DNA of 12,302 nucleotides from Phoronis ovalis (Eukaryota; Phoronida; Phoronidae): contig JAOXYB010046236.1 in the NCBI GenBank assembly GCA_028565635.1, positions 1 to 12,302 of the forward strand, given 5' to 3'. This document shows, piece by piece, positions 1 to 8,699 of the stretch (the stretch's first letter is position 1; each line of letters starts with the position of its first letter). Under the pieces are notes generated by a model. It saw nothing but the letters and a program-made list of their open reading frames with translations. It searched no databases and was not told the DNA's origin. A program made the position numbers and the translations under genes.

Positions 1-2233
1 TATATAGTGACTTTGAATGACAGTACCCCCCAGGCCAAGCATACCTTTCCGATTCTTAGAAAACCATTCCCCAAATAACTACAAGTTTACACCACAAATA
101 ATTGTTTTAATATATTTTTAAAAATAATAAAACACTGTATGTGACTGAAATAAAATAAAATGTTTTCTGGTGGTTCCAACTAATGCATAGGAAAATTCAC
201 ACATAAATCCCTCTTTATGAATGGTCTTAAGTAAGCAATGTTAAAATACCTGAGGTTAGATAAAAGTTTTAACACACTGCAATATATTATTGTGTTTATA
301 TGCATGATCTTATTTCCTTATGAATTTAATGGTACATGTGTTTTGAAAGGGCTTGAACAACTTTTAACTGAACAAATAAGAGAAAAGAATGGAATTCGCT
401 CCATGAATGTTGAAAAATAAACCAGATGCAAGCAGAGATACGTTGACATTATTTTTTAAGGGACTATTATTGTAAAATCATCCTGGCAATGTTGTGCATC
501 TGATATCTACACTGTGACAACAAAACAATTGTTTACATTTCTTTGAAAGACAGTAATAATGCAAAATGACAGTATGCAAAATGATCTCTTTCTATTGAAG
601 TGCATAGTTTGATTAACAAACTGTTCAAATAACAGCTATATATACACAGTAGCTCAATACATTGGTTTTATGCTTGCAGTCATTCAATAAATTACTTGTT
701 CAGTAAGTACATGCCATGTCACATGCTTTTTAATGTGTTGGAGAAAAAATTACTTATTGTTGTGATTGCACAAAGGTGAAATATATACTCTAAACATTGG
801 TACCTGTGGGATTATAATCTGATTACAGAGGTACACAGAGAAGCGTGAAATCGAACTTTGCAAACAAAAGAAAATAATGTTATTTTAAATTAATTTCTTT
901 AAAAAATTGCCCAATAATGTAATGTAAACAATGATGGCAATTTGTCAAGGTAGTACAGTACCCGTGAAAAAACACTCCAAACATAGCCACTCTCCAATGT
1001 AAGCTGAATCACAAATATTTGTGCATGGTTGCAAGAGTCCAAAATGTACCAGCTAGGTTACACAATTTAAGGTCTGGAGCATGTACTATTCACTGGCACA
1101 CAAGACAATTTATGTAATGAGGAGCTTGCTATACCCAACAGGTATACATAATTCCAACACTTACACAATATAACTGCAGCAGAATATATCCTTATATTCC
1201 TTTTGATGCTTTGAATTGTTTTAACGTCTTAGCTTAGTAGTCTAGTTCCAGTAAATATATTACCCATGTTGAAACATCATTGCTATTCTATCCCTATAAA
1301 AGAAATTAAAATGTCTCAATTAAAAAATCAACTGGCATCACAATATATTTAAATAGCAGAGTTTAAATTATAAGATCAAATATGATTGACACAACAATAA
1401 TAACCTACACCTACACCAGTATTACTGCTCTCATAGCAACAATTACTTTGGGGAACTTTAATTGACCTTTAGTATTCTGCTAGTATATATAATATTTGCT
1501 GTTCATGCATGCTGACCACATCAAACAGACACATTGTATAGGGAAGCCACAAAAACTGTCTAGCACAGTTTTAATGCAGTTTGAGTATATTTTCCTTCAA
1601 TCAGCATCAATACCTCTACATATTATGAAATAACTGTGCCAGATGGATATCAGCATAGTTCTATTTTTCCTCAATTAAATACCATTAAAATATAATCCTG
1701 TCACCATCACTTAAGGGGTGACTGCATGCCTGGCTAAACATTAACAATGCAAATCACAGGGTCGAAAAAATGTACTGAATAGATAATATCTACCTAAGGC
1801 TGATACAATTTCTTGTAGAAAATTAAATCATTTTTTGTTACCATACAATTTTTAAAGACAAATATTATCATATGATCTTTCTCATATATATATGTAGTGT
1901 ACATATCTGTACATATCAATTATACCTTTCTTATGAAAAAATGTTTAATTCTCAAGGGATGTTGTGCTTCAAATGACTACATGCACTTTATTTTTAACTG
2001 CTGAAATTTCTCATGCAACTATCAGGTCCATGTTATATGCACAATTAAAATGCATTTATTCTAGTAGCATGCATCGATTATATATCTATTTGCATACACA
2101 AGTTATAAGTACTCTGCACATATTTCTGAATCAAATGTTCAGAAAGAGTGAAGTATCAGAAACACACAGCATGTGGTTGTAGTAAGTTAACAGTTATGTG
2201 CAAGTATATATAAGGATCTGAATATGCAAAATA
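1..2233. other. AT-rich non-coding stretch
   Basis: No convincing gene is visible. Open frames of 60 codons (238-420, plus) and 72 codons (1964-2182, plus) have low-complexity, non-protein-like translations and lie within what chance gives at this base composition. Small repeats only: GCAAAATGA occurs twice 15 bp apart (561-569 and 576-584), and GTACATATC occurs twice head to tail (1899-1918) beside a short TA run. The right-hand few hundred bases may be 3' UTR of the minus-strand exon at 2234-2509. Confidence 0.6.
1987..2060 (-). promoter_or_regulatory. possible poly(A) signals downstream of the minus-strand exon
   Basis: Read on the minus strand, AATAAA occurs at 2060-2055 and again at 1992-1987, about 175 and 240 nt past the TGA stop at 2236-2234. 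That spacing is normal for an animal 3' UTR and agrees with the upstream exon being the last coding exon. AATAAA is frequent by chance in DNA this AT-rich, so the call depends on the exon being real. Confidence 0.25.
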
Positions 2234-2509
2234 TCAAACAAGTTCAAGAAGTATATTAGTATTGAAGTTATCGATATACAGCGCAGGCTTATATCTGTAA
2301 AAGTTCCCTTTCAGAGAATTAACACCATCAAAAGCGAAAGCATCCCAAGAGCTTTTATACCTGATGTCGTTTGTAAAGCGATACATATCATTGATTTTAA
2401 TAATTACATCTTGTTTGAAGGTCACACCTACATTAAAGGATTCAGAAAGTGTTGTACAATTGCTTAGGTTAAAGTTATAAAAGCATATAATCCTGCTATC
2501 TCTGGAGAT
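2234..2509 (-). CDS. candidate 3'-terminal coding exon, protein not recognised
   Basis: The minus strand shows a pyrimidine-rich tract ending in TTTTTTAG (AG at 2511-2510), and the frame opens at the next base, because that TAG is itself the in-frame stop. It runs 91 codons to TGA at 2236-2234. Phase is 0 if this acceptor is used; a second AG lies at 2503-2502. The translation is well mixed and strand-like: it starts ISRDSRIICFYNFN, has two cysteines (residues 9 and 18), two N-glycosylation sequons (N14-L-S, N17-C-T), a VGVTFKQDVIIKIND stretch near 27-41 and an aromatic-rich segment (SWDAFAFDG, near 54-62). No membrane segment is seen. Five CpGs fall in 2271-2382 against a depleted background, as expected of an exon. 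The cysteines and sequons hint at a secreted or extracellular domain (inference). I do not recognise a family. No upstream exon was identified, and an open frame of this length could still be chance. Confidence 0.5.
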   Translation of the reverse strand: MSRDSRIICFYNFNLSNCTTLSESFNVGVTFKQDVIIKINDMYRFTNDIRYKSSWDAFAFDGVNSLKGNFYRYKPALYIDNFNTNILLELV

Positions 2510-3250
2510 CTAAAAAATAATTTTAATTAAAATGAGCACACTAATCGGCAAAAAATACCAACCTACACTGGGCTATAATTCTACCGTGCATTACTTCTCA
2601 ATAATTTACAAGGTCAGCCTGCAGGTATGATATAAATCATATGACTGTGTAAATTTGTGTGGTATCTCTAAAAAAATGTTGTAAGATAGTTTATCACTGG
2701 TTTGAAGTATGAAAGATAAGTTTTTCATATCACCTGGCTCGTTGATTTTATAATAAAGATTCCCAAATAAACTGGTAAATAAGCTAGCTGGCCGATTGGA
2801 ATACTACTTATTTCAAGCATTAAATTGAGTTTCCTTACTAGATTACACAGATCCAGTTGTAGAGATGGGCCTGCACCAAGAACTCAAAGAAACATGTTAT
2901 TTGACAAAATATAACTGATTGTTAAGCTACATTTCAGAAAAATTAAACTCTTGTATTTGGGTACTTAAAGATTTAGGATCATTTATTAATAATATTTTTC
3001 CTGTTGTTCTTATGGAGGAATTCCCTGTATTTGGCACTCAACAAAATGCATACACTTGAATTCATTCACTTGAAAATTGAAACAGTGGTAAAAGATTTGA
3101 ATCAAATTATTACAGACATAAATCAAATATGCAGGCATAAAGCCTTTATTTATTCTCAGCTGGTGACACTCTTAACAACCTTATCAGAAGATCTCTGCTG
3201 GGATAATGGTGGGGATAATGGCAGCATTAGGAGGGTTTGCAAGCTGTTGA
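2510..3250. other. non-coding stretch, probably intron of the minus-strand gene
   Basis: If the exon at 2234-2509 is real, this is the 3' part of the intron before it. A plus-strand micro-ORF of 32 codons starts at the ATG at 2531 and stops in TGA within a donor-like GCAG|GTATGA; there is no further support for it. A 96-codon open frame on the plus strand (3004-3294) is discussed under findings; it runs into the transposon and is not called as a gene. Confidence 0.4.
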
Positions 3251-3270
3251 GATACAACAGAGTCACCCTA

Positions 3271-3430
3271 CTTGAATTCCGTAGAACTCCTTAGGAAACT
3301 TGAACTCATTAGATCTACCTAGGAGTTCAATTCCTTAGAACATCCCAACCCAATGTTCCTTCTAACGAACGTTAGCAAGTTCAAGTGGGGATTTTGGATT
3401 CGAGTTAGAATTCTTTTCTGAGACAATACT
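3271..3430 (+). repeat. left subterminal arm of the hAT-like element
   Basis: This arm contains repeated variants of TTAGAAC, AACTC(A/C)TTAG and GAGTTCAATTC, with one exact TTCTAACGAA (3360-3369). The same words recur inverted in the right arm. In hAT and P elements, clustered short subterminal words are transposase-binding sites; that role is inferred here. Confidence 0.6.
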
Positions 3431-3437
3431 CTTAAAA

Positions 3438-3596
3438 ATGGCGTCGAATGCAGGAGATGGTTTCTTTACTCTTTTATTTATCACGTTTCTCCATATTATT
3501 TCATTATTATCTTACGGAAATTGCATGAAAAGAAGTTCTTGTGATGAAGTGAAGTTTCCGGACGATATTAAGTATTGGTACTATTGGGGCAAATAG
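3438..3596 (+). CDS. 52-codon ORF inside the transposon, signal-anchor-like
   Basis: ATG at 3438 sits in a good animal start context (AAAAATGG: A at -3, G at +4) and the frame ends in TAG at 3594-3596. It is also open upstream of the ATG back to a TAA at 3363, about 76 codons stop to stop. The peptide starts MASNAGDGFF, then has one hydrophobic segment (residues 9 to 26, rich in F, L and I), then a polar tail with cysteines at 29 and 35, a basic KR pair, and an aromatic end KYWYYWGK. It looks like a signal peptide or single membrane anchor with a short tail. It sits exactly in the non-repetitive core between the inverted arms and has more CpG than the flanks. It could be a remnant of the parent element, a captured host first exon, or chance. 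It matches no transposase motif known to me. Confidence 0.3.
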   Translation: MASNAGDGFFTLLFITFLHIISLLSYGNCMKRSSCDEVKFPDDIKYWYYWGK

Positions 3597-3687
3597 TACA
3601 CTAATTTAACTATAAAAGTTCACTACATGATTTTTAAAGTATTTATAGTGAAAAATCACCTAAATTTCAGTGTTTTGACGAAACTGT

Positions 3688-3838
3688 TGAATTCATTAGA
3701 ACTTGTTAGAACTCGTTAACTTCGTTAGAACTTCGAGATCCCATGTTCGTTCTAACGAATTAAACTCGTTAGGCTAACGAATTGAACTCGTTATATAACG
3801 AAGTTCTAACGAAGGAATTGTTCAAGAAGGGTGACTGT
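3688..3838 (-). repeat. right subterminal arm of the hAT-like element
   Basis: This is the densest part of the word array: TTCGTTAGAA at 3721-3730 and its complement TTCTAACGAA at 3750-3759 and 3804-3813, plus many one-base variants of AACTCGTTA and CGTTAGAAC. It ends in the inverted terminal repeat TTCAAGAAGGGTGACTGT. The arm matches the left arm in word content and overall order rather than base for base, so the pair is old or has expanded separately. Confidence 0.6.
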
Positions 3839-3846
3839 GATACAAT

Positions 3847-4523
3847 CATTGAGATACACAGGGTTTAAATTGAGGACAGAGATATTGATCACTGCTTGAC
3901 AATAAAAGACATCTTGCATCCACCAGGAGCAATAATATAAATAGAATAAAATCATAATATTTGTATTTTATATAACTCAGTATTTATCCAAGGTGAATCA
4001 AAATGGCTAAAACATAATACATCTCTTCACATGGTGTTTATTTTTAATTGTTTCAAAAATGTGCAAATATCTAATGGATCTGTTTTTATTGTAATTTATA
4101 AAGCATTCAAGGCCAGAACATTCTCTAGTAACACAAAGTGATGACAGCTAAACTGCATATTAATTAGAGTGACAAGATATCTGATGTCTCAGTGAATGTA
4201 CACAGGAATTTACAAGGACTTTACCTGTGTATCAAACTGAATGGATAAGAATAAACTTCTGCACTCATGAGAAAAAGGGATATTTTATATTTATATTGTT
4301 ATGTTACATTTGCATCTGCTTTAATTTTAAATGCTCATTTTTTATACTATGGAATATCTCAATAGTATAAAGTTTAGAGGTCTACCGTTTTATTGGTTTT
4401 CTGGCTGTCAAAATATATAAAGTTCTGATAAAAATTATAGTGAAAAAAAATGTGTTTATTTTTTTGTGACTTTTGAATATATTACTGCATTTAAAGATAA
4501 GCTGAACCTAATATTTAATATCA
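3847..4523. other. AT-rich non-coding stretch
   Basis: No gene, RNA or repeat unit could be supported. It holds several short poly-A and poly-T runs and ATTTATA-like words but no open frame with protein-like composition. Confidence 0.6.
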
Positions 4524-4813
4524 GTATTTCTGATAGACTTGCTCAAGTCCTTGTGAACTTAAAAAAAAAAAAAAAATTTTAATTCTCTTTTTTATGTCTT
4601 TTACATCAGTGCTTTTAATTATCTCGAAATTTTTTTTTACTATCATATATATGTTGGGTGTTTGATACTCAACATATATATGATAGTAAAAAAAAAAAAT
4701 TTTCAAGATAATTAAAAACACTGATGTAAAACACATAAAAAAGAGAAATAAACATTAATTTTTTTATTTTTTTTTAAAGTTCATAGGGACTTGAGCAAGT
4801 TTGTATTTCTGAT
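4524..4813. repeat. 11-bp target-site duplication around the foldback element
   Basis: GTATTTCTGAT occurs exactly at 4524-4534 and 4803-4813, immediately outside the inverted repeat. A perfect 11-bp direct repeat at both borders is the mark of a staggered-cut insertion; 9 to 11 bp is typical of Mutator-like elements. A partial third copy, TATTTCTGA, lies at 4819-4827, so a local tandem repeat is a weaker alternative. Confidence 0.6.
4535..4802. mobile_element. foldback (palindromic) MITE, about 268 bp
   Basis: Left arm 4535-4661 and right arm 4665-4802 are near-identical inverted copies, roughly 130 nt each, separated by only about 3 nt (TTG at 4662-4664). Outermost pairing is ACTTGCTCAAGTCC (4537-4550) with GGACTTGAGCAAGT (4787-4800); inner arms share TTTTACATCAGTG and TACTATCATATATATGTTG. 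Differences are mostly changes in poly-A/T length and a few substitutions. The exact 11-bp flanking duplication supports transposition, and its size points to a Mutator-like superfamily (inference). There is no coding capacity: a 71-codon open frame on the minus strand is a by-product of the arms. Transcribed in either direction, the unit would fold into one very long hairpin. Confidence 0.75.
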
Positions 4814-7800
4814 TTAACTATTTCTGACTTGTAACTATTAAAAGTGCTATATCATCAAATTAATCTCCTCAAACACATACTAGCTTTGAATATTTTGCAA
4901 TAACTATGGATTTCAGCACATGTCAAGCAAAACAATCTAATACTTCTCAGTATAGTGAGAAATTACTTTGAGCTAATTAGCTCAACAGAATCCACCTACC
5001 ATTTTTCTTATGATAGGAAATTAAGCAAAATTATTATGATCAGAAAAGTAAACACAATTGATAATATGTGAACAGCATTAAGTAATTTAATGAGGCAGAA
5101 AGTTCACTGTGAACTCTGCATTCAAGATATTCCATTATTTCCTCATACATGCCTATTATGGTTACACTGTCAAGTGTACCTACATAATGCATGTGGGAAA
5201 TGTTGGTTAGCCTGTATAAGAACACTGAGCCACTATATACATATATCATGTTCTCATCATTCTATTCACACAAAAAATGATCTTCAATTTATTACAATCA
5301 AATTGCAGATTTTGACAGCCAATATAAGAATTAAAGCAGTAATATACATTTATATATCAGTATCAAACAAGAAAAGCACAAAATATACCTTTTACATGCA
5401 AAAAAAAAACACAAGAAAACCTGTAATTGAGTAATCAAACTAAAGTAAAAAAGATATCTTTAGCACAAGACTTGACAGAAATGTGATGTTTAATCTGGAT
5501 TTTGTATTGTTTCACTTCTTGCATATCTGGTGAAACATCAGGATGAAATGCTACTTACAAAATAGAAAAATCTTCAGGAACATGTCTTAAATCTCTGCAA
5601 ACTGCTTTTTAATATAAATTTAATTCTCAAGATAAATATGGTATGAATACTATTGCAATTAGGAAGCACTGCCCAGGTACCAAACAGCTCAAATACCTAC
5701 CTAGCCATTGCAACAAGATAAACACCCAAACAGTACTCACATAATCTGTCACTTTAAACTATGGTGTTTTTTCGTGACAACAGACATGTACGTTCATTAA
5801 CAGTACCACTGCCAAATGCATTTTTATCTCATGTGTGGAAAAAATTGACCATATGTAATTTTTACAGTCACACTTAAAATAATGAGTCAGTTGTTTAATC
5901 ATACAAATACTCATCAGGTTATTCTGAGCAAGTCATGTTGTGGAAGAGGCAGTTTTTTTGGACTCTGGACAACCAGGGTCATTTCAGCAAGAAGTGCATA
6001 TCATTTTTAAACTGCATTTTTAACATGTTTTAGAATGTTGTTTTCTACTGAAACAATGCTGATACTCACAATCCATTAACCATAGTAATATGGAGCTGGG
6101 ATCAGGCAGCACCAAACTGCAGGAAAATGTATTAATTAACCCTCCTCCCATCTGCTTTATGCTCTTTGTGCATTAATTTCTTGTTCCCATTTACAAGTAA
6201 TACCACCCTGGTGAACTTCAACATCCCTGCCTCAGAAAAAATCTGACAAATGTTGATACTATGTAATAATTTCTTCTAAATTCACTAATGAACATCAATA
6301 ATTTACTGTTTACATGTTTACAGCAATTAATTAAGACTTATTGACCTGAAATAACAATTCATTAGCTCTTCAGACAGCCATTAAGCTTTGATAAAATACT
6401 GATTTAGTGACATTAAAATGTCATTGATATTAATTTAATGTTGTAAAGTTTCTTTTAAAAAAAGCAGGAAATTTCTGCAGATCTAAATATCGCATGATAA
6501 CAAGTATTTTCTAAGAGTGTTAAGCTATACTAAGCCATGTGATATTATATGCTTTCTGATATGTATTGCATGTTGCACATCTATTAATATAATTATGAAC
6601 AATCATTTTCATTTCAAGCCAAGTATTACATAGTAAAAATTGAATGAGAAAGAAAATGGGCATTCTGATTACGATTTAATATATATGCATATGGAGAGGT
6701 CAGTTATATCAAAAGATGTTCTAACAGCACCAAATAAGGATTAGATATATGTCATGGTACACCTATGTTCTGAAACAGTTACCTGTCAGTAAGGTATGAC
6801 ATTAATTAACAGAAGATATCATCTTTCAAGTTGTAAATACTATCCTGGGGTGGATATCAGTAATTTATCAATTGGATTCACAAATGCAAGTCATAACTTC
6901 TATATGTCTCTACTCGAGCTTTTATTTCAAAGGGTGTGTATTTTTCATAACATGAGTCATGATGTAGAAATTATAGTCTGATCTTGTCCCTAAATGTACA
7001 ACATATTTCACTAGTACAAGTATATACCTGTAATCAGCAGATAAGCTAAATTCAAAAATAAACAGCTAATTATATTTAGATACACATAGGTAAATGTGTA
7101 CTTAATTGAAAACTGGAGTGGCTAATTCAAACCTACATACTATATATCTGCAATGCTTTCAATTCAATATAAATTTACCAATTAATATAATATCTAGCAA
7201 TCACAGATATCTTTTTCTTGTAATGTGATAATCATAGTTTATCCAAATTAACAGTTAATATCCATATCAATTTTAACAAATGCCTACTTTGCTACCAAGT
7301 TAACACCATAATCTGACTACTGAATTCAATAATACCTGTCTATGTATGACCCAGCCCACCTGGGCAAAATGATCTAAAACTCACATTACCTTCAAAGATT
7401 TGACTAAAAAGTATAAACTGGAGTGATTTTAAGGGATTGAAATATTTAAAACTTAAACTTTACTGTAAACATTTTTACCTGTAAATGAATTTAACTTTCC
7501 TTGGTCACATATCAACATACAATATCCACCATATTGGATTAGGTATGTTCTGATATCTATACAGGTTGCAGAGCTAAATATAGCTCATTCATGTGGATAC
7601 AATACCTTTAACCAAAGGGTGTGATCCACAAGGAGTTGTGGTATTTTATATCAGAAATGTCAAATTGTCCTGAGAATAATAATTTAATTAATTTCTTTTT
7701 TTAATTGAAAATCAAGAGTTTGATATTGTGATACTAAGGAATATGTAAATTCTGTACATACAAGTTAAAATAGAAATATTGACTATTTAGTTTATCAAAT

Positions 7801-7914
7801 ATTTAGATTTGTATATCTATACATTATATAGTATTAAGCAGGGTTTAAGTAGCAACGGAAACATGTTTTACTGTTATTTGAAAAACAACGTAATCTTATT
7901 AAGAATACATAAAA
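4814..7914. other. long AT-rich non-coding stretch, no gene seen
   Basis: The longest open frames (5090-5434 plus, 114 codons; 5040-5249 minus, 69 codons; 6796-6981 plus, 61 codons) overlap one another or read as low-complexity His/Ile/Tyr-rich strings, and they lack CpG enrichment or clean splice borders. The 18-bp palindrome at 4968-4985 is listed separately. I see no RNA gene, satellite or transposon end. Confidence 0.55.
4968..4985. promoter_or_regulatory. perfect 18-bp palindrome with a homeodomain-type TAATTA core
   Basis: TTGAGCTAATTAGCTCAA is identical to its reverse complement. TAATTA is the classic core bound by many homeodomain proteins, and a symmetrical site would suit a dimer. 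About 0.05 perfect 18-bp palindromes would be expected in this length at equal base use, somewhat more at this AT content. Function is inferred from sequence only. Confidence 0.25.
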
Positions 7915-8462
7915 TGATCATTCTGACCTTTATTAATATAAAATTATGAAACTAAATGGACATTTAAACATATTAAATTAAAATAACATGACGTAGTTAA
8001 AAAAATATTACAGAAAACGATCATCAGGAGGATAATTCCTTCATAAAACGATTAAAAATATTTAACAGTTTCATAGACATTAACATTTGTATGAAACATA
8101 TTAATGGAAAAAAAATATCACAGTACCTTAAACAGACATTCTAAACTAAAGTCATGAAAACCATAAAACAATATTAACAGCAGCAAAAAAATTCATAAAT
8201 AATTCTATTGATCATTATATGCCCTTTATCAATGTAAAATTATAAAATTAAATGGACATTTAAACATACTAAATTAAAATAATGTGACCTAGATAAAAAA
8301 TATGAAACAAAACAATAATCAGGTTGACATTTCCTTCATAAAATGAAAGTATTTATGAATAACCATTTCATAAACATTTGTATGAGACATTCTTTAATTG
8401 AAAGCCATGAAAACCATAAAGTCAGGAACAGCAGTAAAAATACTCACAAATAATACTATCAA
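7915..8462. repeat. divergent tandem duplication, about 294 + 254 bp
   Basis: Copy 1 (7915-8208) and copy 2 (8209-8462) both start TGATCATT and share blocks in the same order: AAATGGACATTTAAACATA, then TTCCTTCATAAAA, then CATTTGTATGA, then GACATTCT, then CATGAAAACCATAAA, then a closing AATAATNCTAT. Copy 2 lacks about 40 bp before the GACATTCT block. Identity looks like 75 to 85 percent by eye, so the duplication is old. The sequence just before copy 1 may be the tail of a further decayed copy. No terminal inverted repeats or coding frame are seen; this could be a fragment of a low-copy satellite or of a dispersed repeat. Confidence 0.7.
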
Positions 8463-8603
8463 GTTGTCAAAGCTTGTAAACATTTTTAGCACTCAAGTCA
8501 AGTAAAATCATTTGCAATGACCCAAGTTTTTATATTTTATAATTGCTGAGATACCCTTAAAGCTATAATAAATTTGTCTGGAGTTATCTTATATCATTTG
8601 CAG

Positions 8604-8699
8604 TTGTTCAGACCGGATCGGGCACGGCACATTCTTTGACAAAAGCACGTATCAAACATCTAACAGTAAGCAAATTGATGCTCTGACGCCCACAAGTAG
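8604..8699 (+). CDS. candidate internal exon with an RIGHGTF motif (adenosine-deaminase-like?)
   Basis: A clean acceptor (TTATATCATTTGCAG, AG at 8602-8603) precedes a segment markedly richer in GC and CpG (five CpGs in about 90 bp) than its flanks. One frame is open: after one leftover base it reads CSDRIGHGTFFDKSTYQTS, then NSKQIDALTPTS. The frame is closed by TAA at 8569 upstream and 8713 downstream. Three donors are possible: GTAAGC at 8666 (62-nt exon), GTAGGT at 8696, and GTATAAGT at 8700 (96-nt exon, used here). DRIGHGTF is the catalytic-histidine motif of adenosine deaminase-like (ADAL) proteins, which remove the 6-amino or substituted amino group of adenine nucleotides. The residues after it do not resemble ADAL, however, where a [LI]xP..GGS stretch is expected. 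The tail IDALTPTSRYKF instead resembles the E-F strands of a fibronectin type III domain. The exon is likelier than either family name. No neighbouring exons were found, so its introns must be long. Confidence 0.45.

Larger units (their letters stand above)
3258..3838. mobile_element. non-autonomous hAT-like DNA transposon, about 580 bp
   Basis: The left end reads CAGAGTCACCCTACTTGAA; the right end, reverse-complemented, reads CACAGTCACCCTTCTTGAAC. These are inverted terminal repeats with a shared TCACCCT-CTTGAA core, flanked by a near-perfect 8-bp direct repeat. The CAG(A/T) tips and the 8-bp duplication are what hAT transposons show; P-like or Merlin-like elements have similar duplication sizes and are not excluded. 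Beyond the tips the arms (about 160 bp left, 150 bp right) are loosely inverted copies built from GTTAGAAC and AACTCGTTA words. There is no transposase, so it would move only with enzyme supplied elsewhere. It is richer in CpG than its surroundings, which suggests a fairly recent insertion. A 52-codon ORF lies between the arms. Confidence 0.7.
3251..3846. repeat. target-site duplication flanking the hAT-like element
   Basis: GATACAA occurs at 3251-3257 on the left and 3839-3845 on the right of the element. Extending by one base gives an 8-bp duplication with one mismatch, either AGATACAA/TGATACAA or GATACAAC/GATACAAT depending on where the ends are placed. Eight bases is the usual size for hAT (and P) elements. 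A competing repeat, TTGAGATACA (3248-3257 and 3849-3858), sits slightly further out on the right and leaves the exact border ambiguous. Confidence 0.55.

Noticed and set aside
238-420. 60-codon ORF starting with ATG
   Set aside because: Its length is expected by chance, with no motif, CpG enrichment or nearby splice or polyadenylation context.
2531-2629. 32-codon plus-strand ORF ending at a donor-like GCAG|GTATGA
   Set aside because: It is short, lies opposite the intron just upstream of the better-supported minus-strand exon, and has no acceptor or other support.
4521-4736. 71-codon minus-strand open frame
   Set aside because: It lies inside the foldback element, and its phenylalanine- and lysine-rich runs come from the poly-A and poly-T parts of the arms.
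5040-5249. 69-codon minus-strand open frame
   Set aside because: It overlaps the frame above, has a non-canonical context and no supporting exon signal.
5090-5434. 114-codon plus-strand open frame, the longest in the window
   Set aside because: The translation is His-, Ile- and Tyr-rich with no recognisable domain, it overlaps a minus-strand frame, has no CpG rise or splice borders, and its length is close to the longest frame expected by chance in 12.3 kb at this AT content.
8604-8640. Protein-kinase glycine loop (IGHGTF resembles IGxGTFxxV)
   Set aside because: The conserved valine two residues past the glycine-phenylalanine part is replaced by lysine and no downstream AxK lysine follows; the deaminase-type motif fits better.
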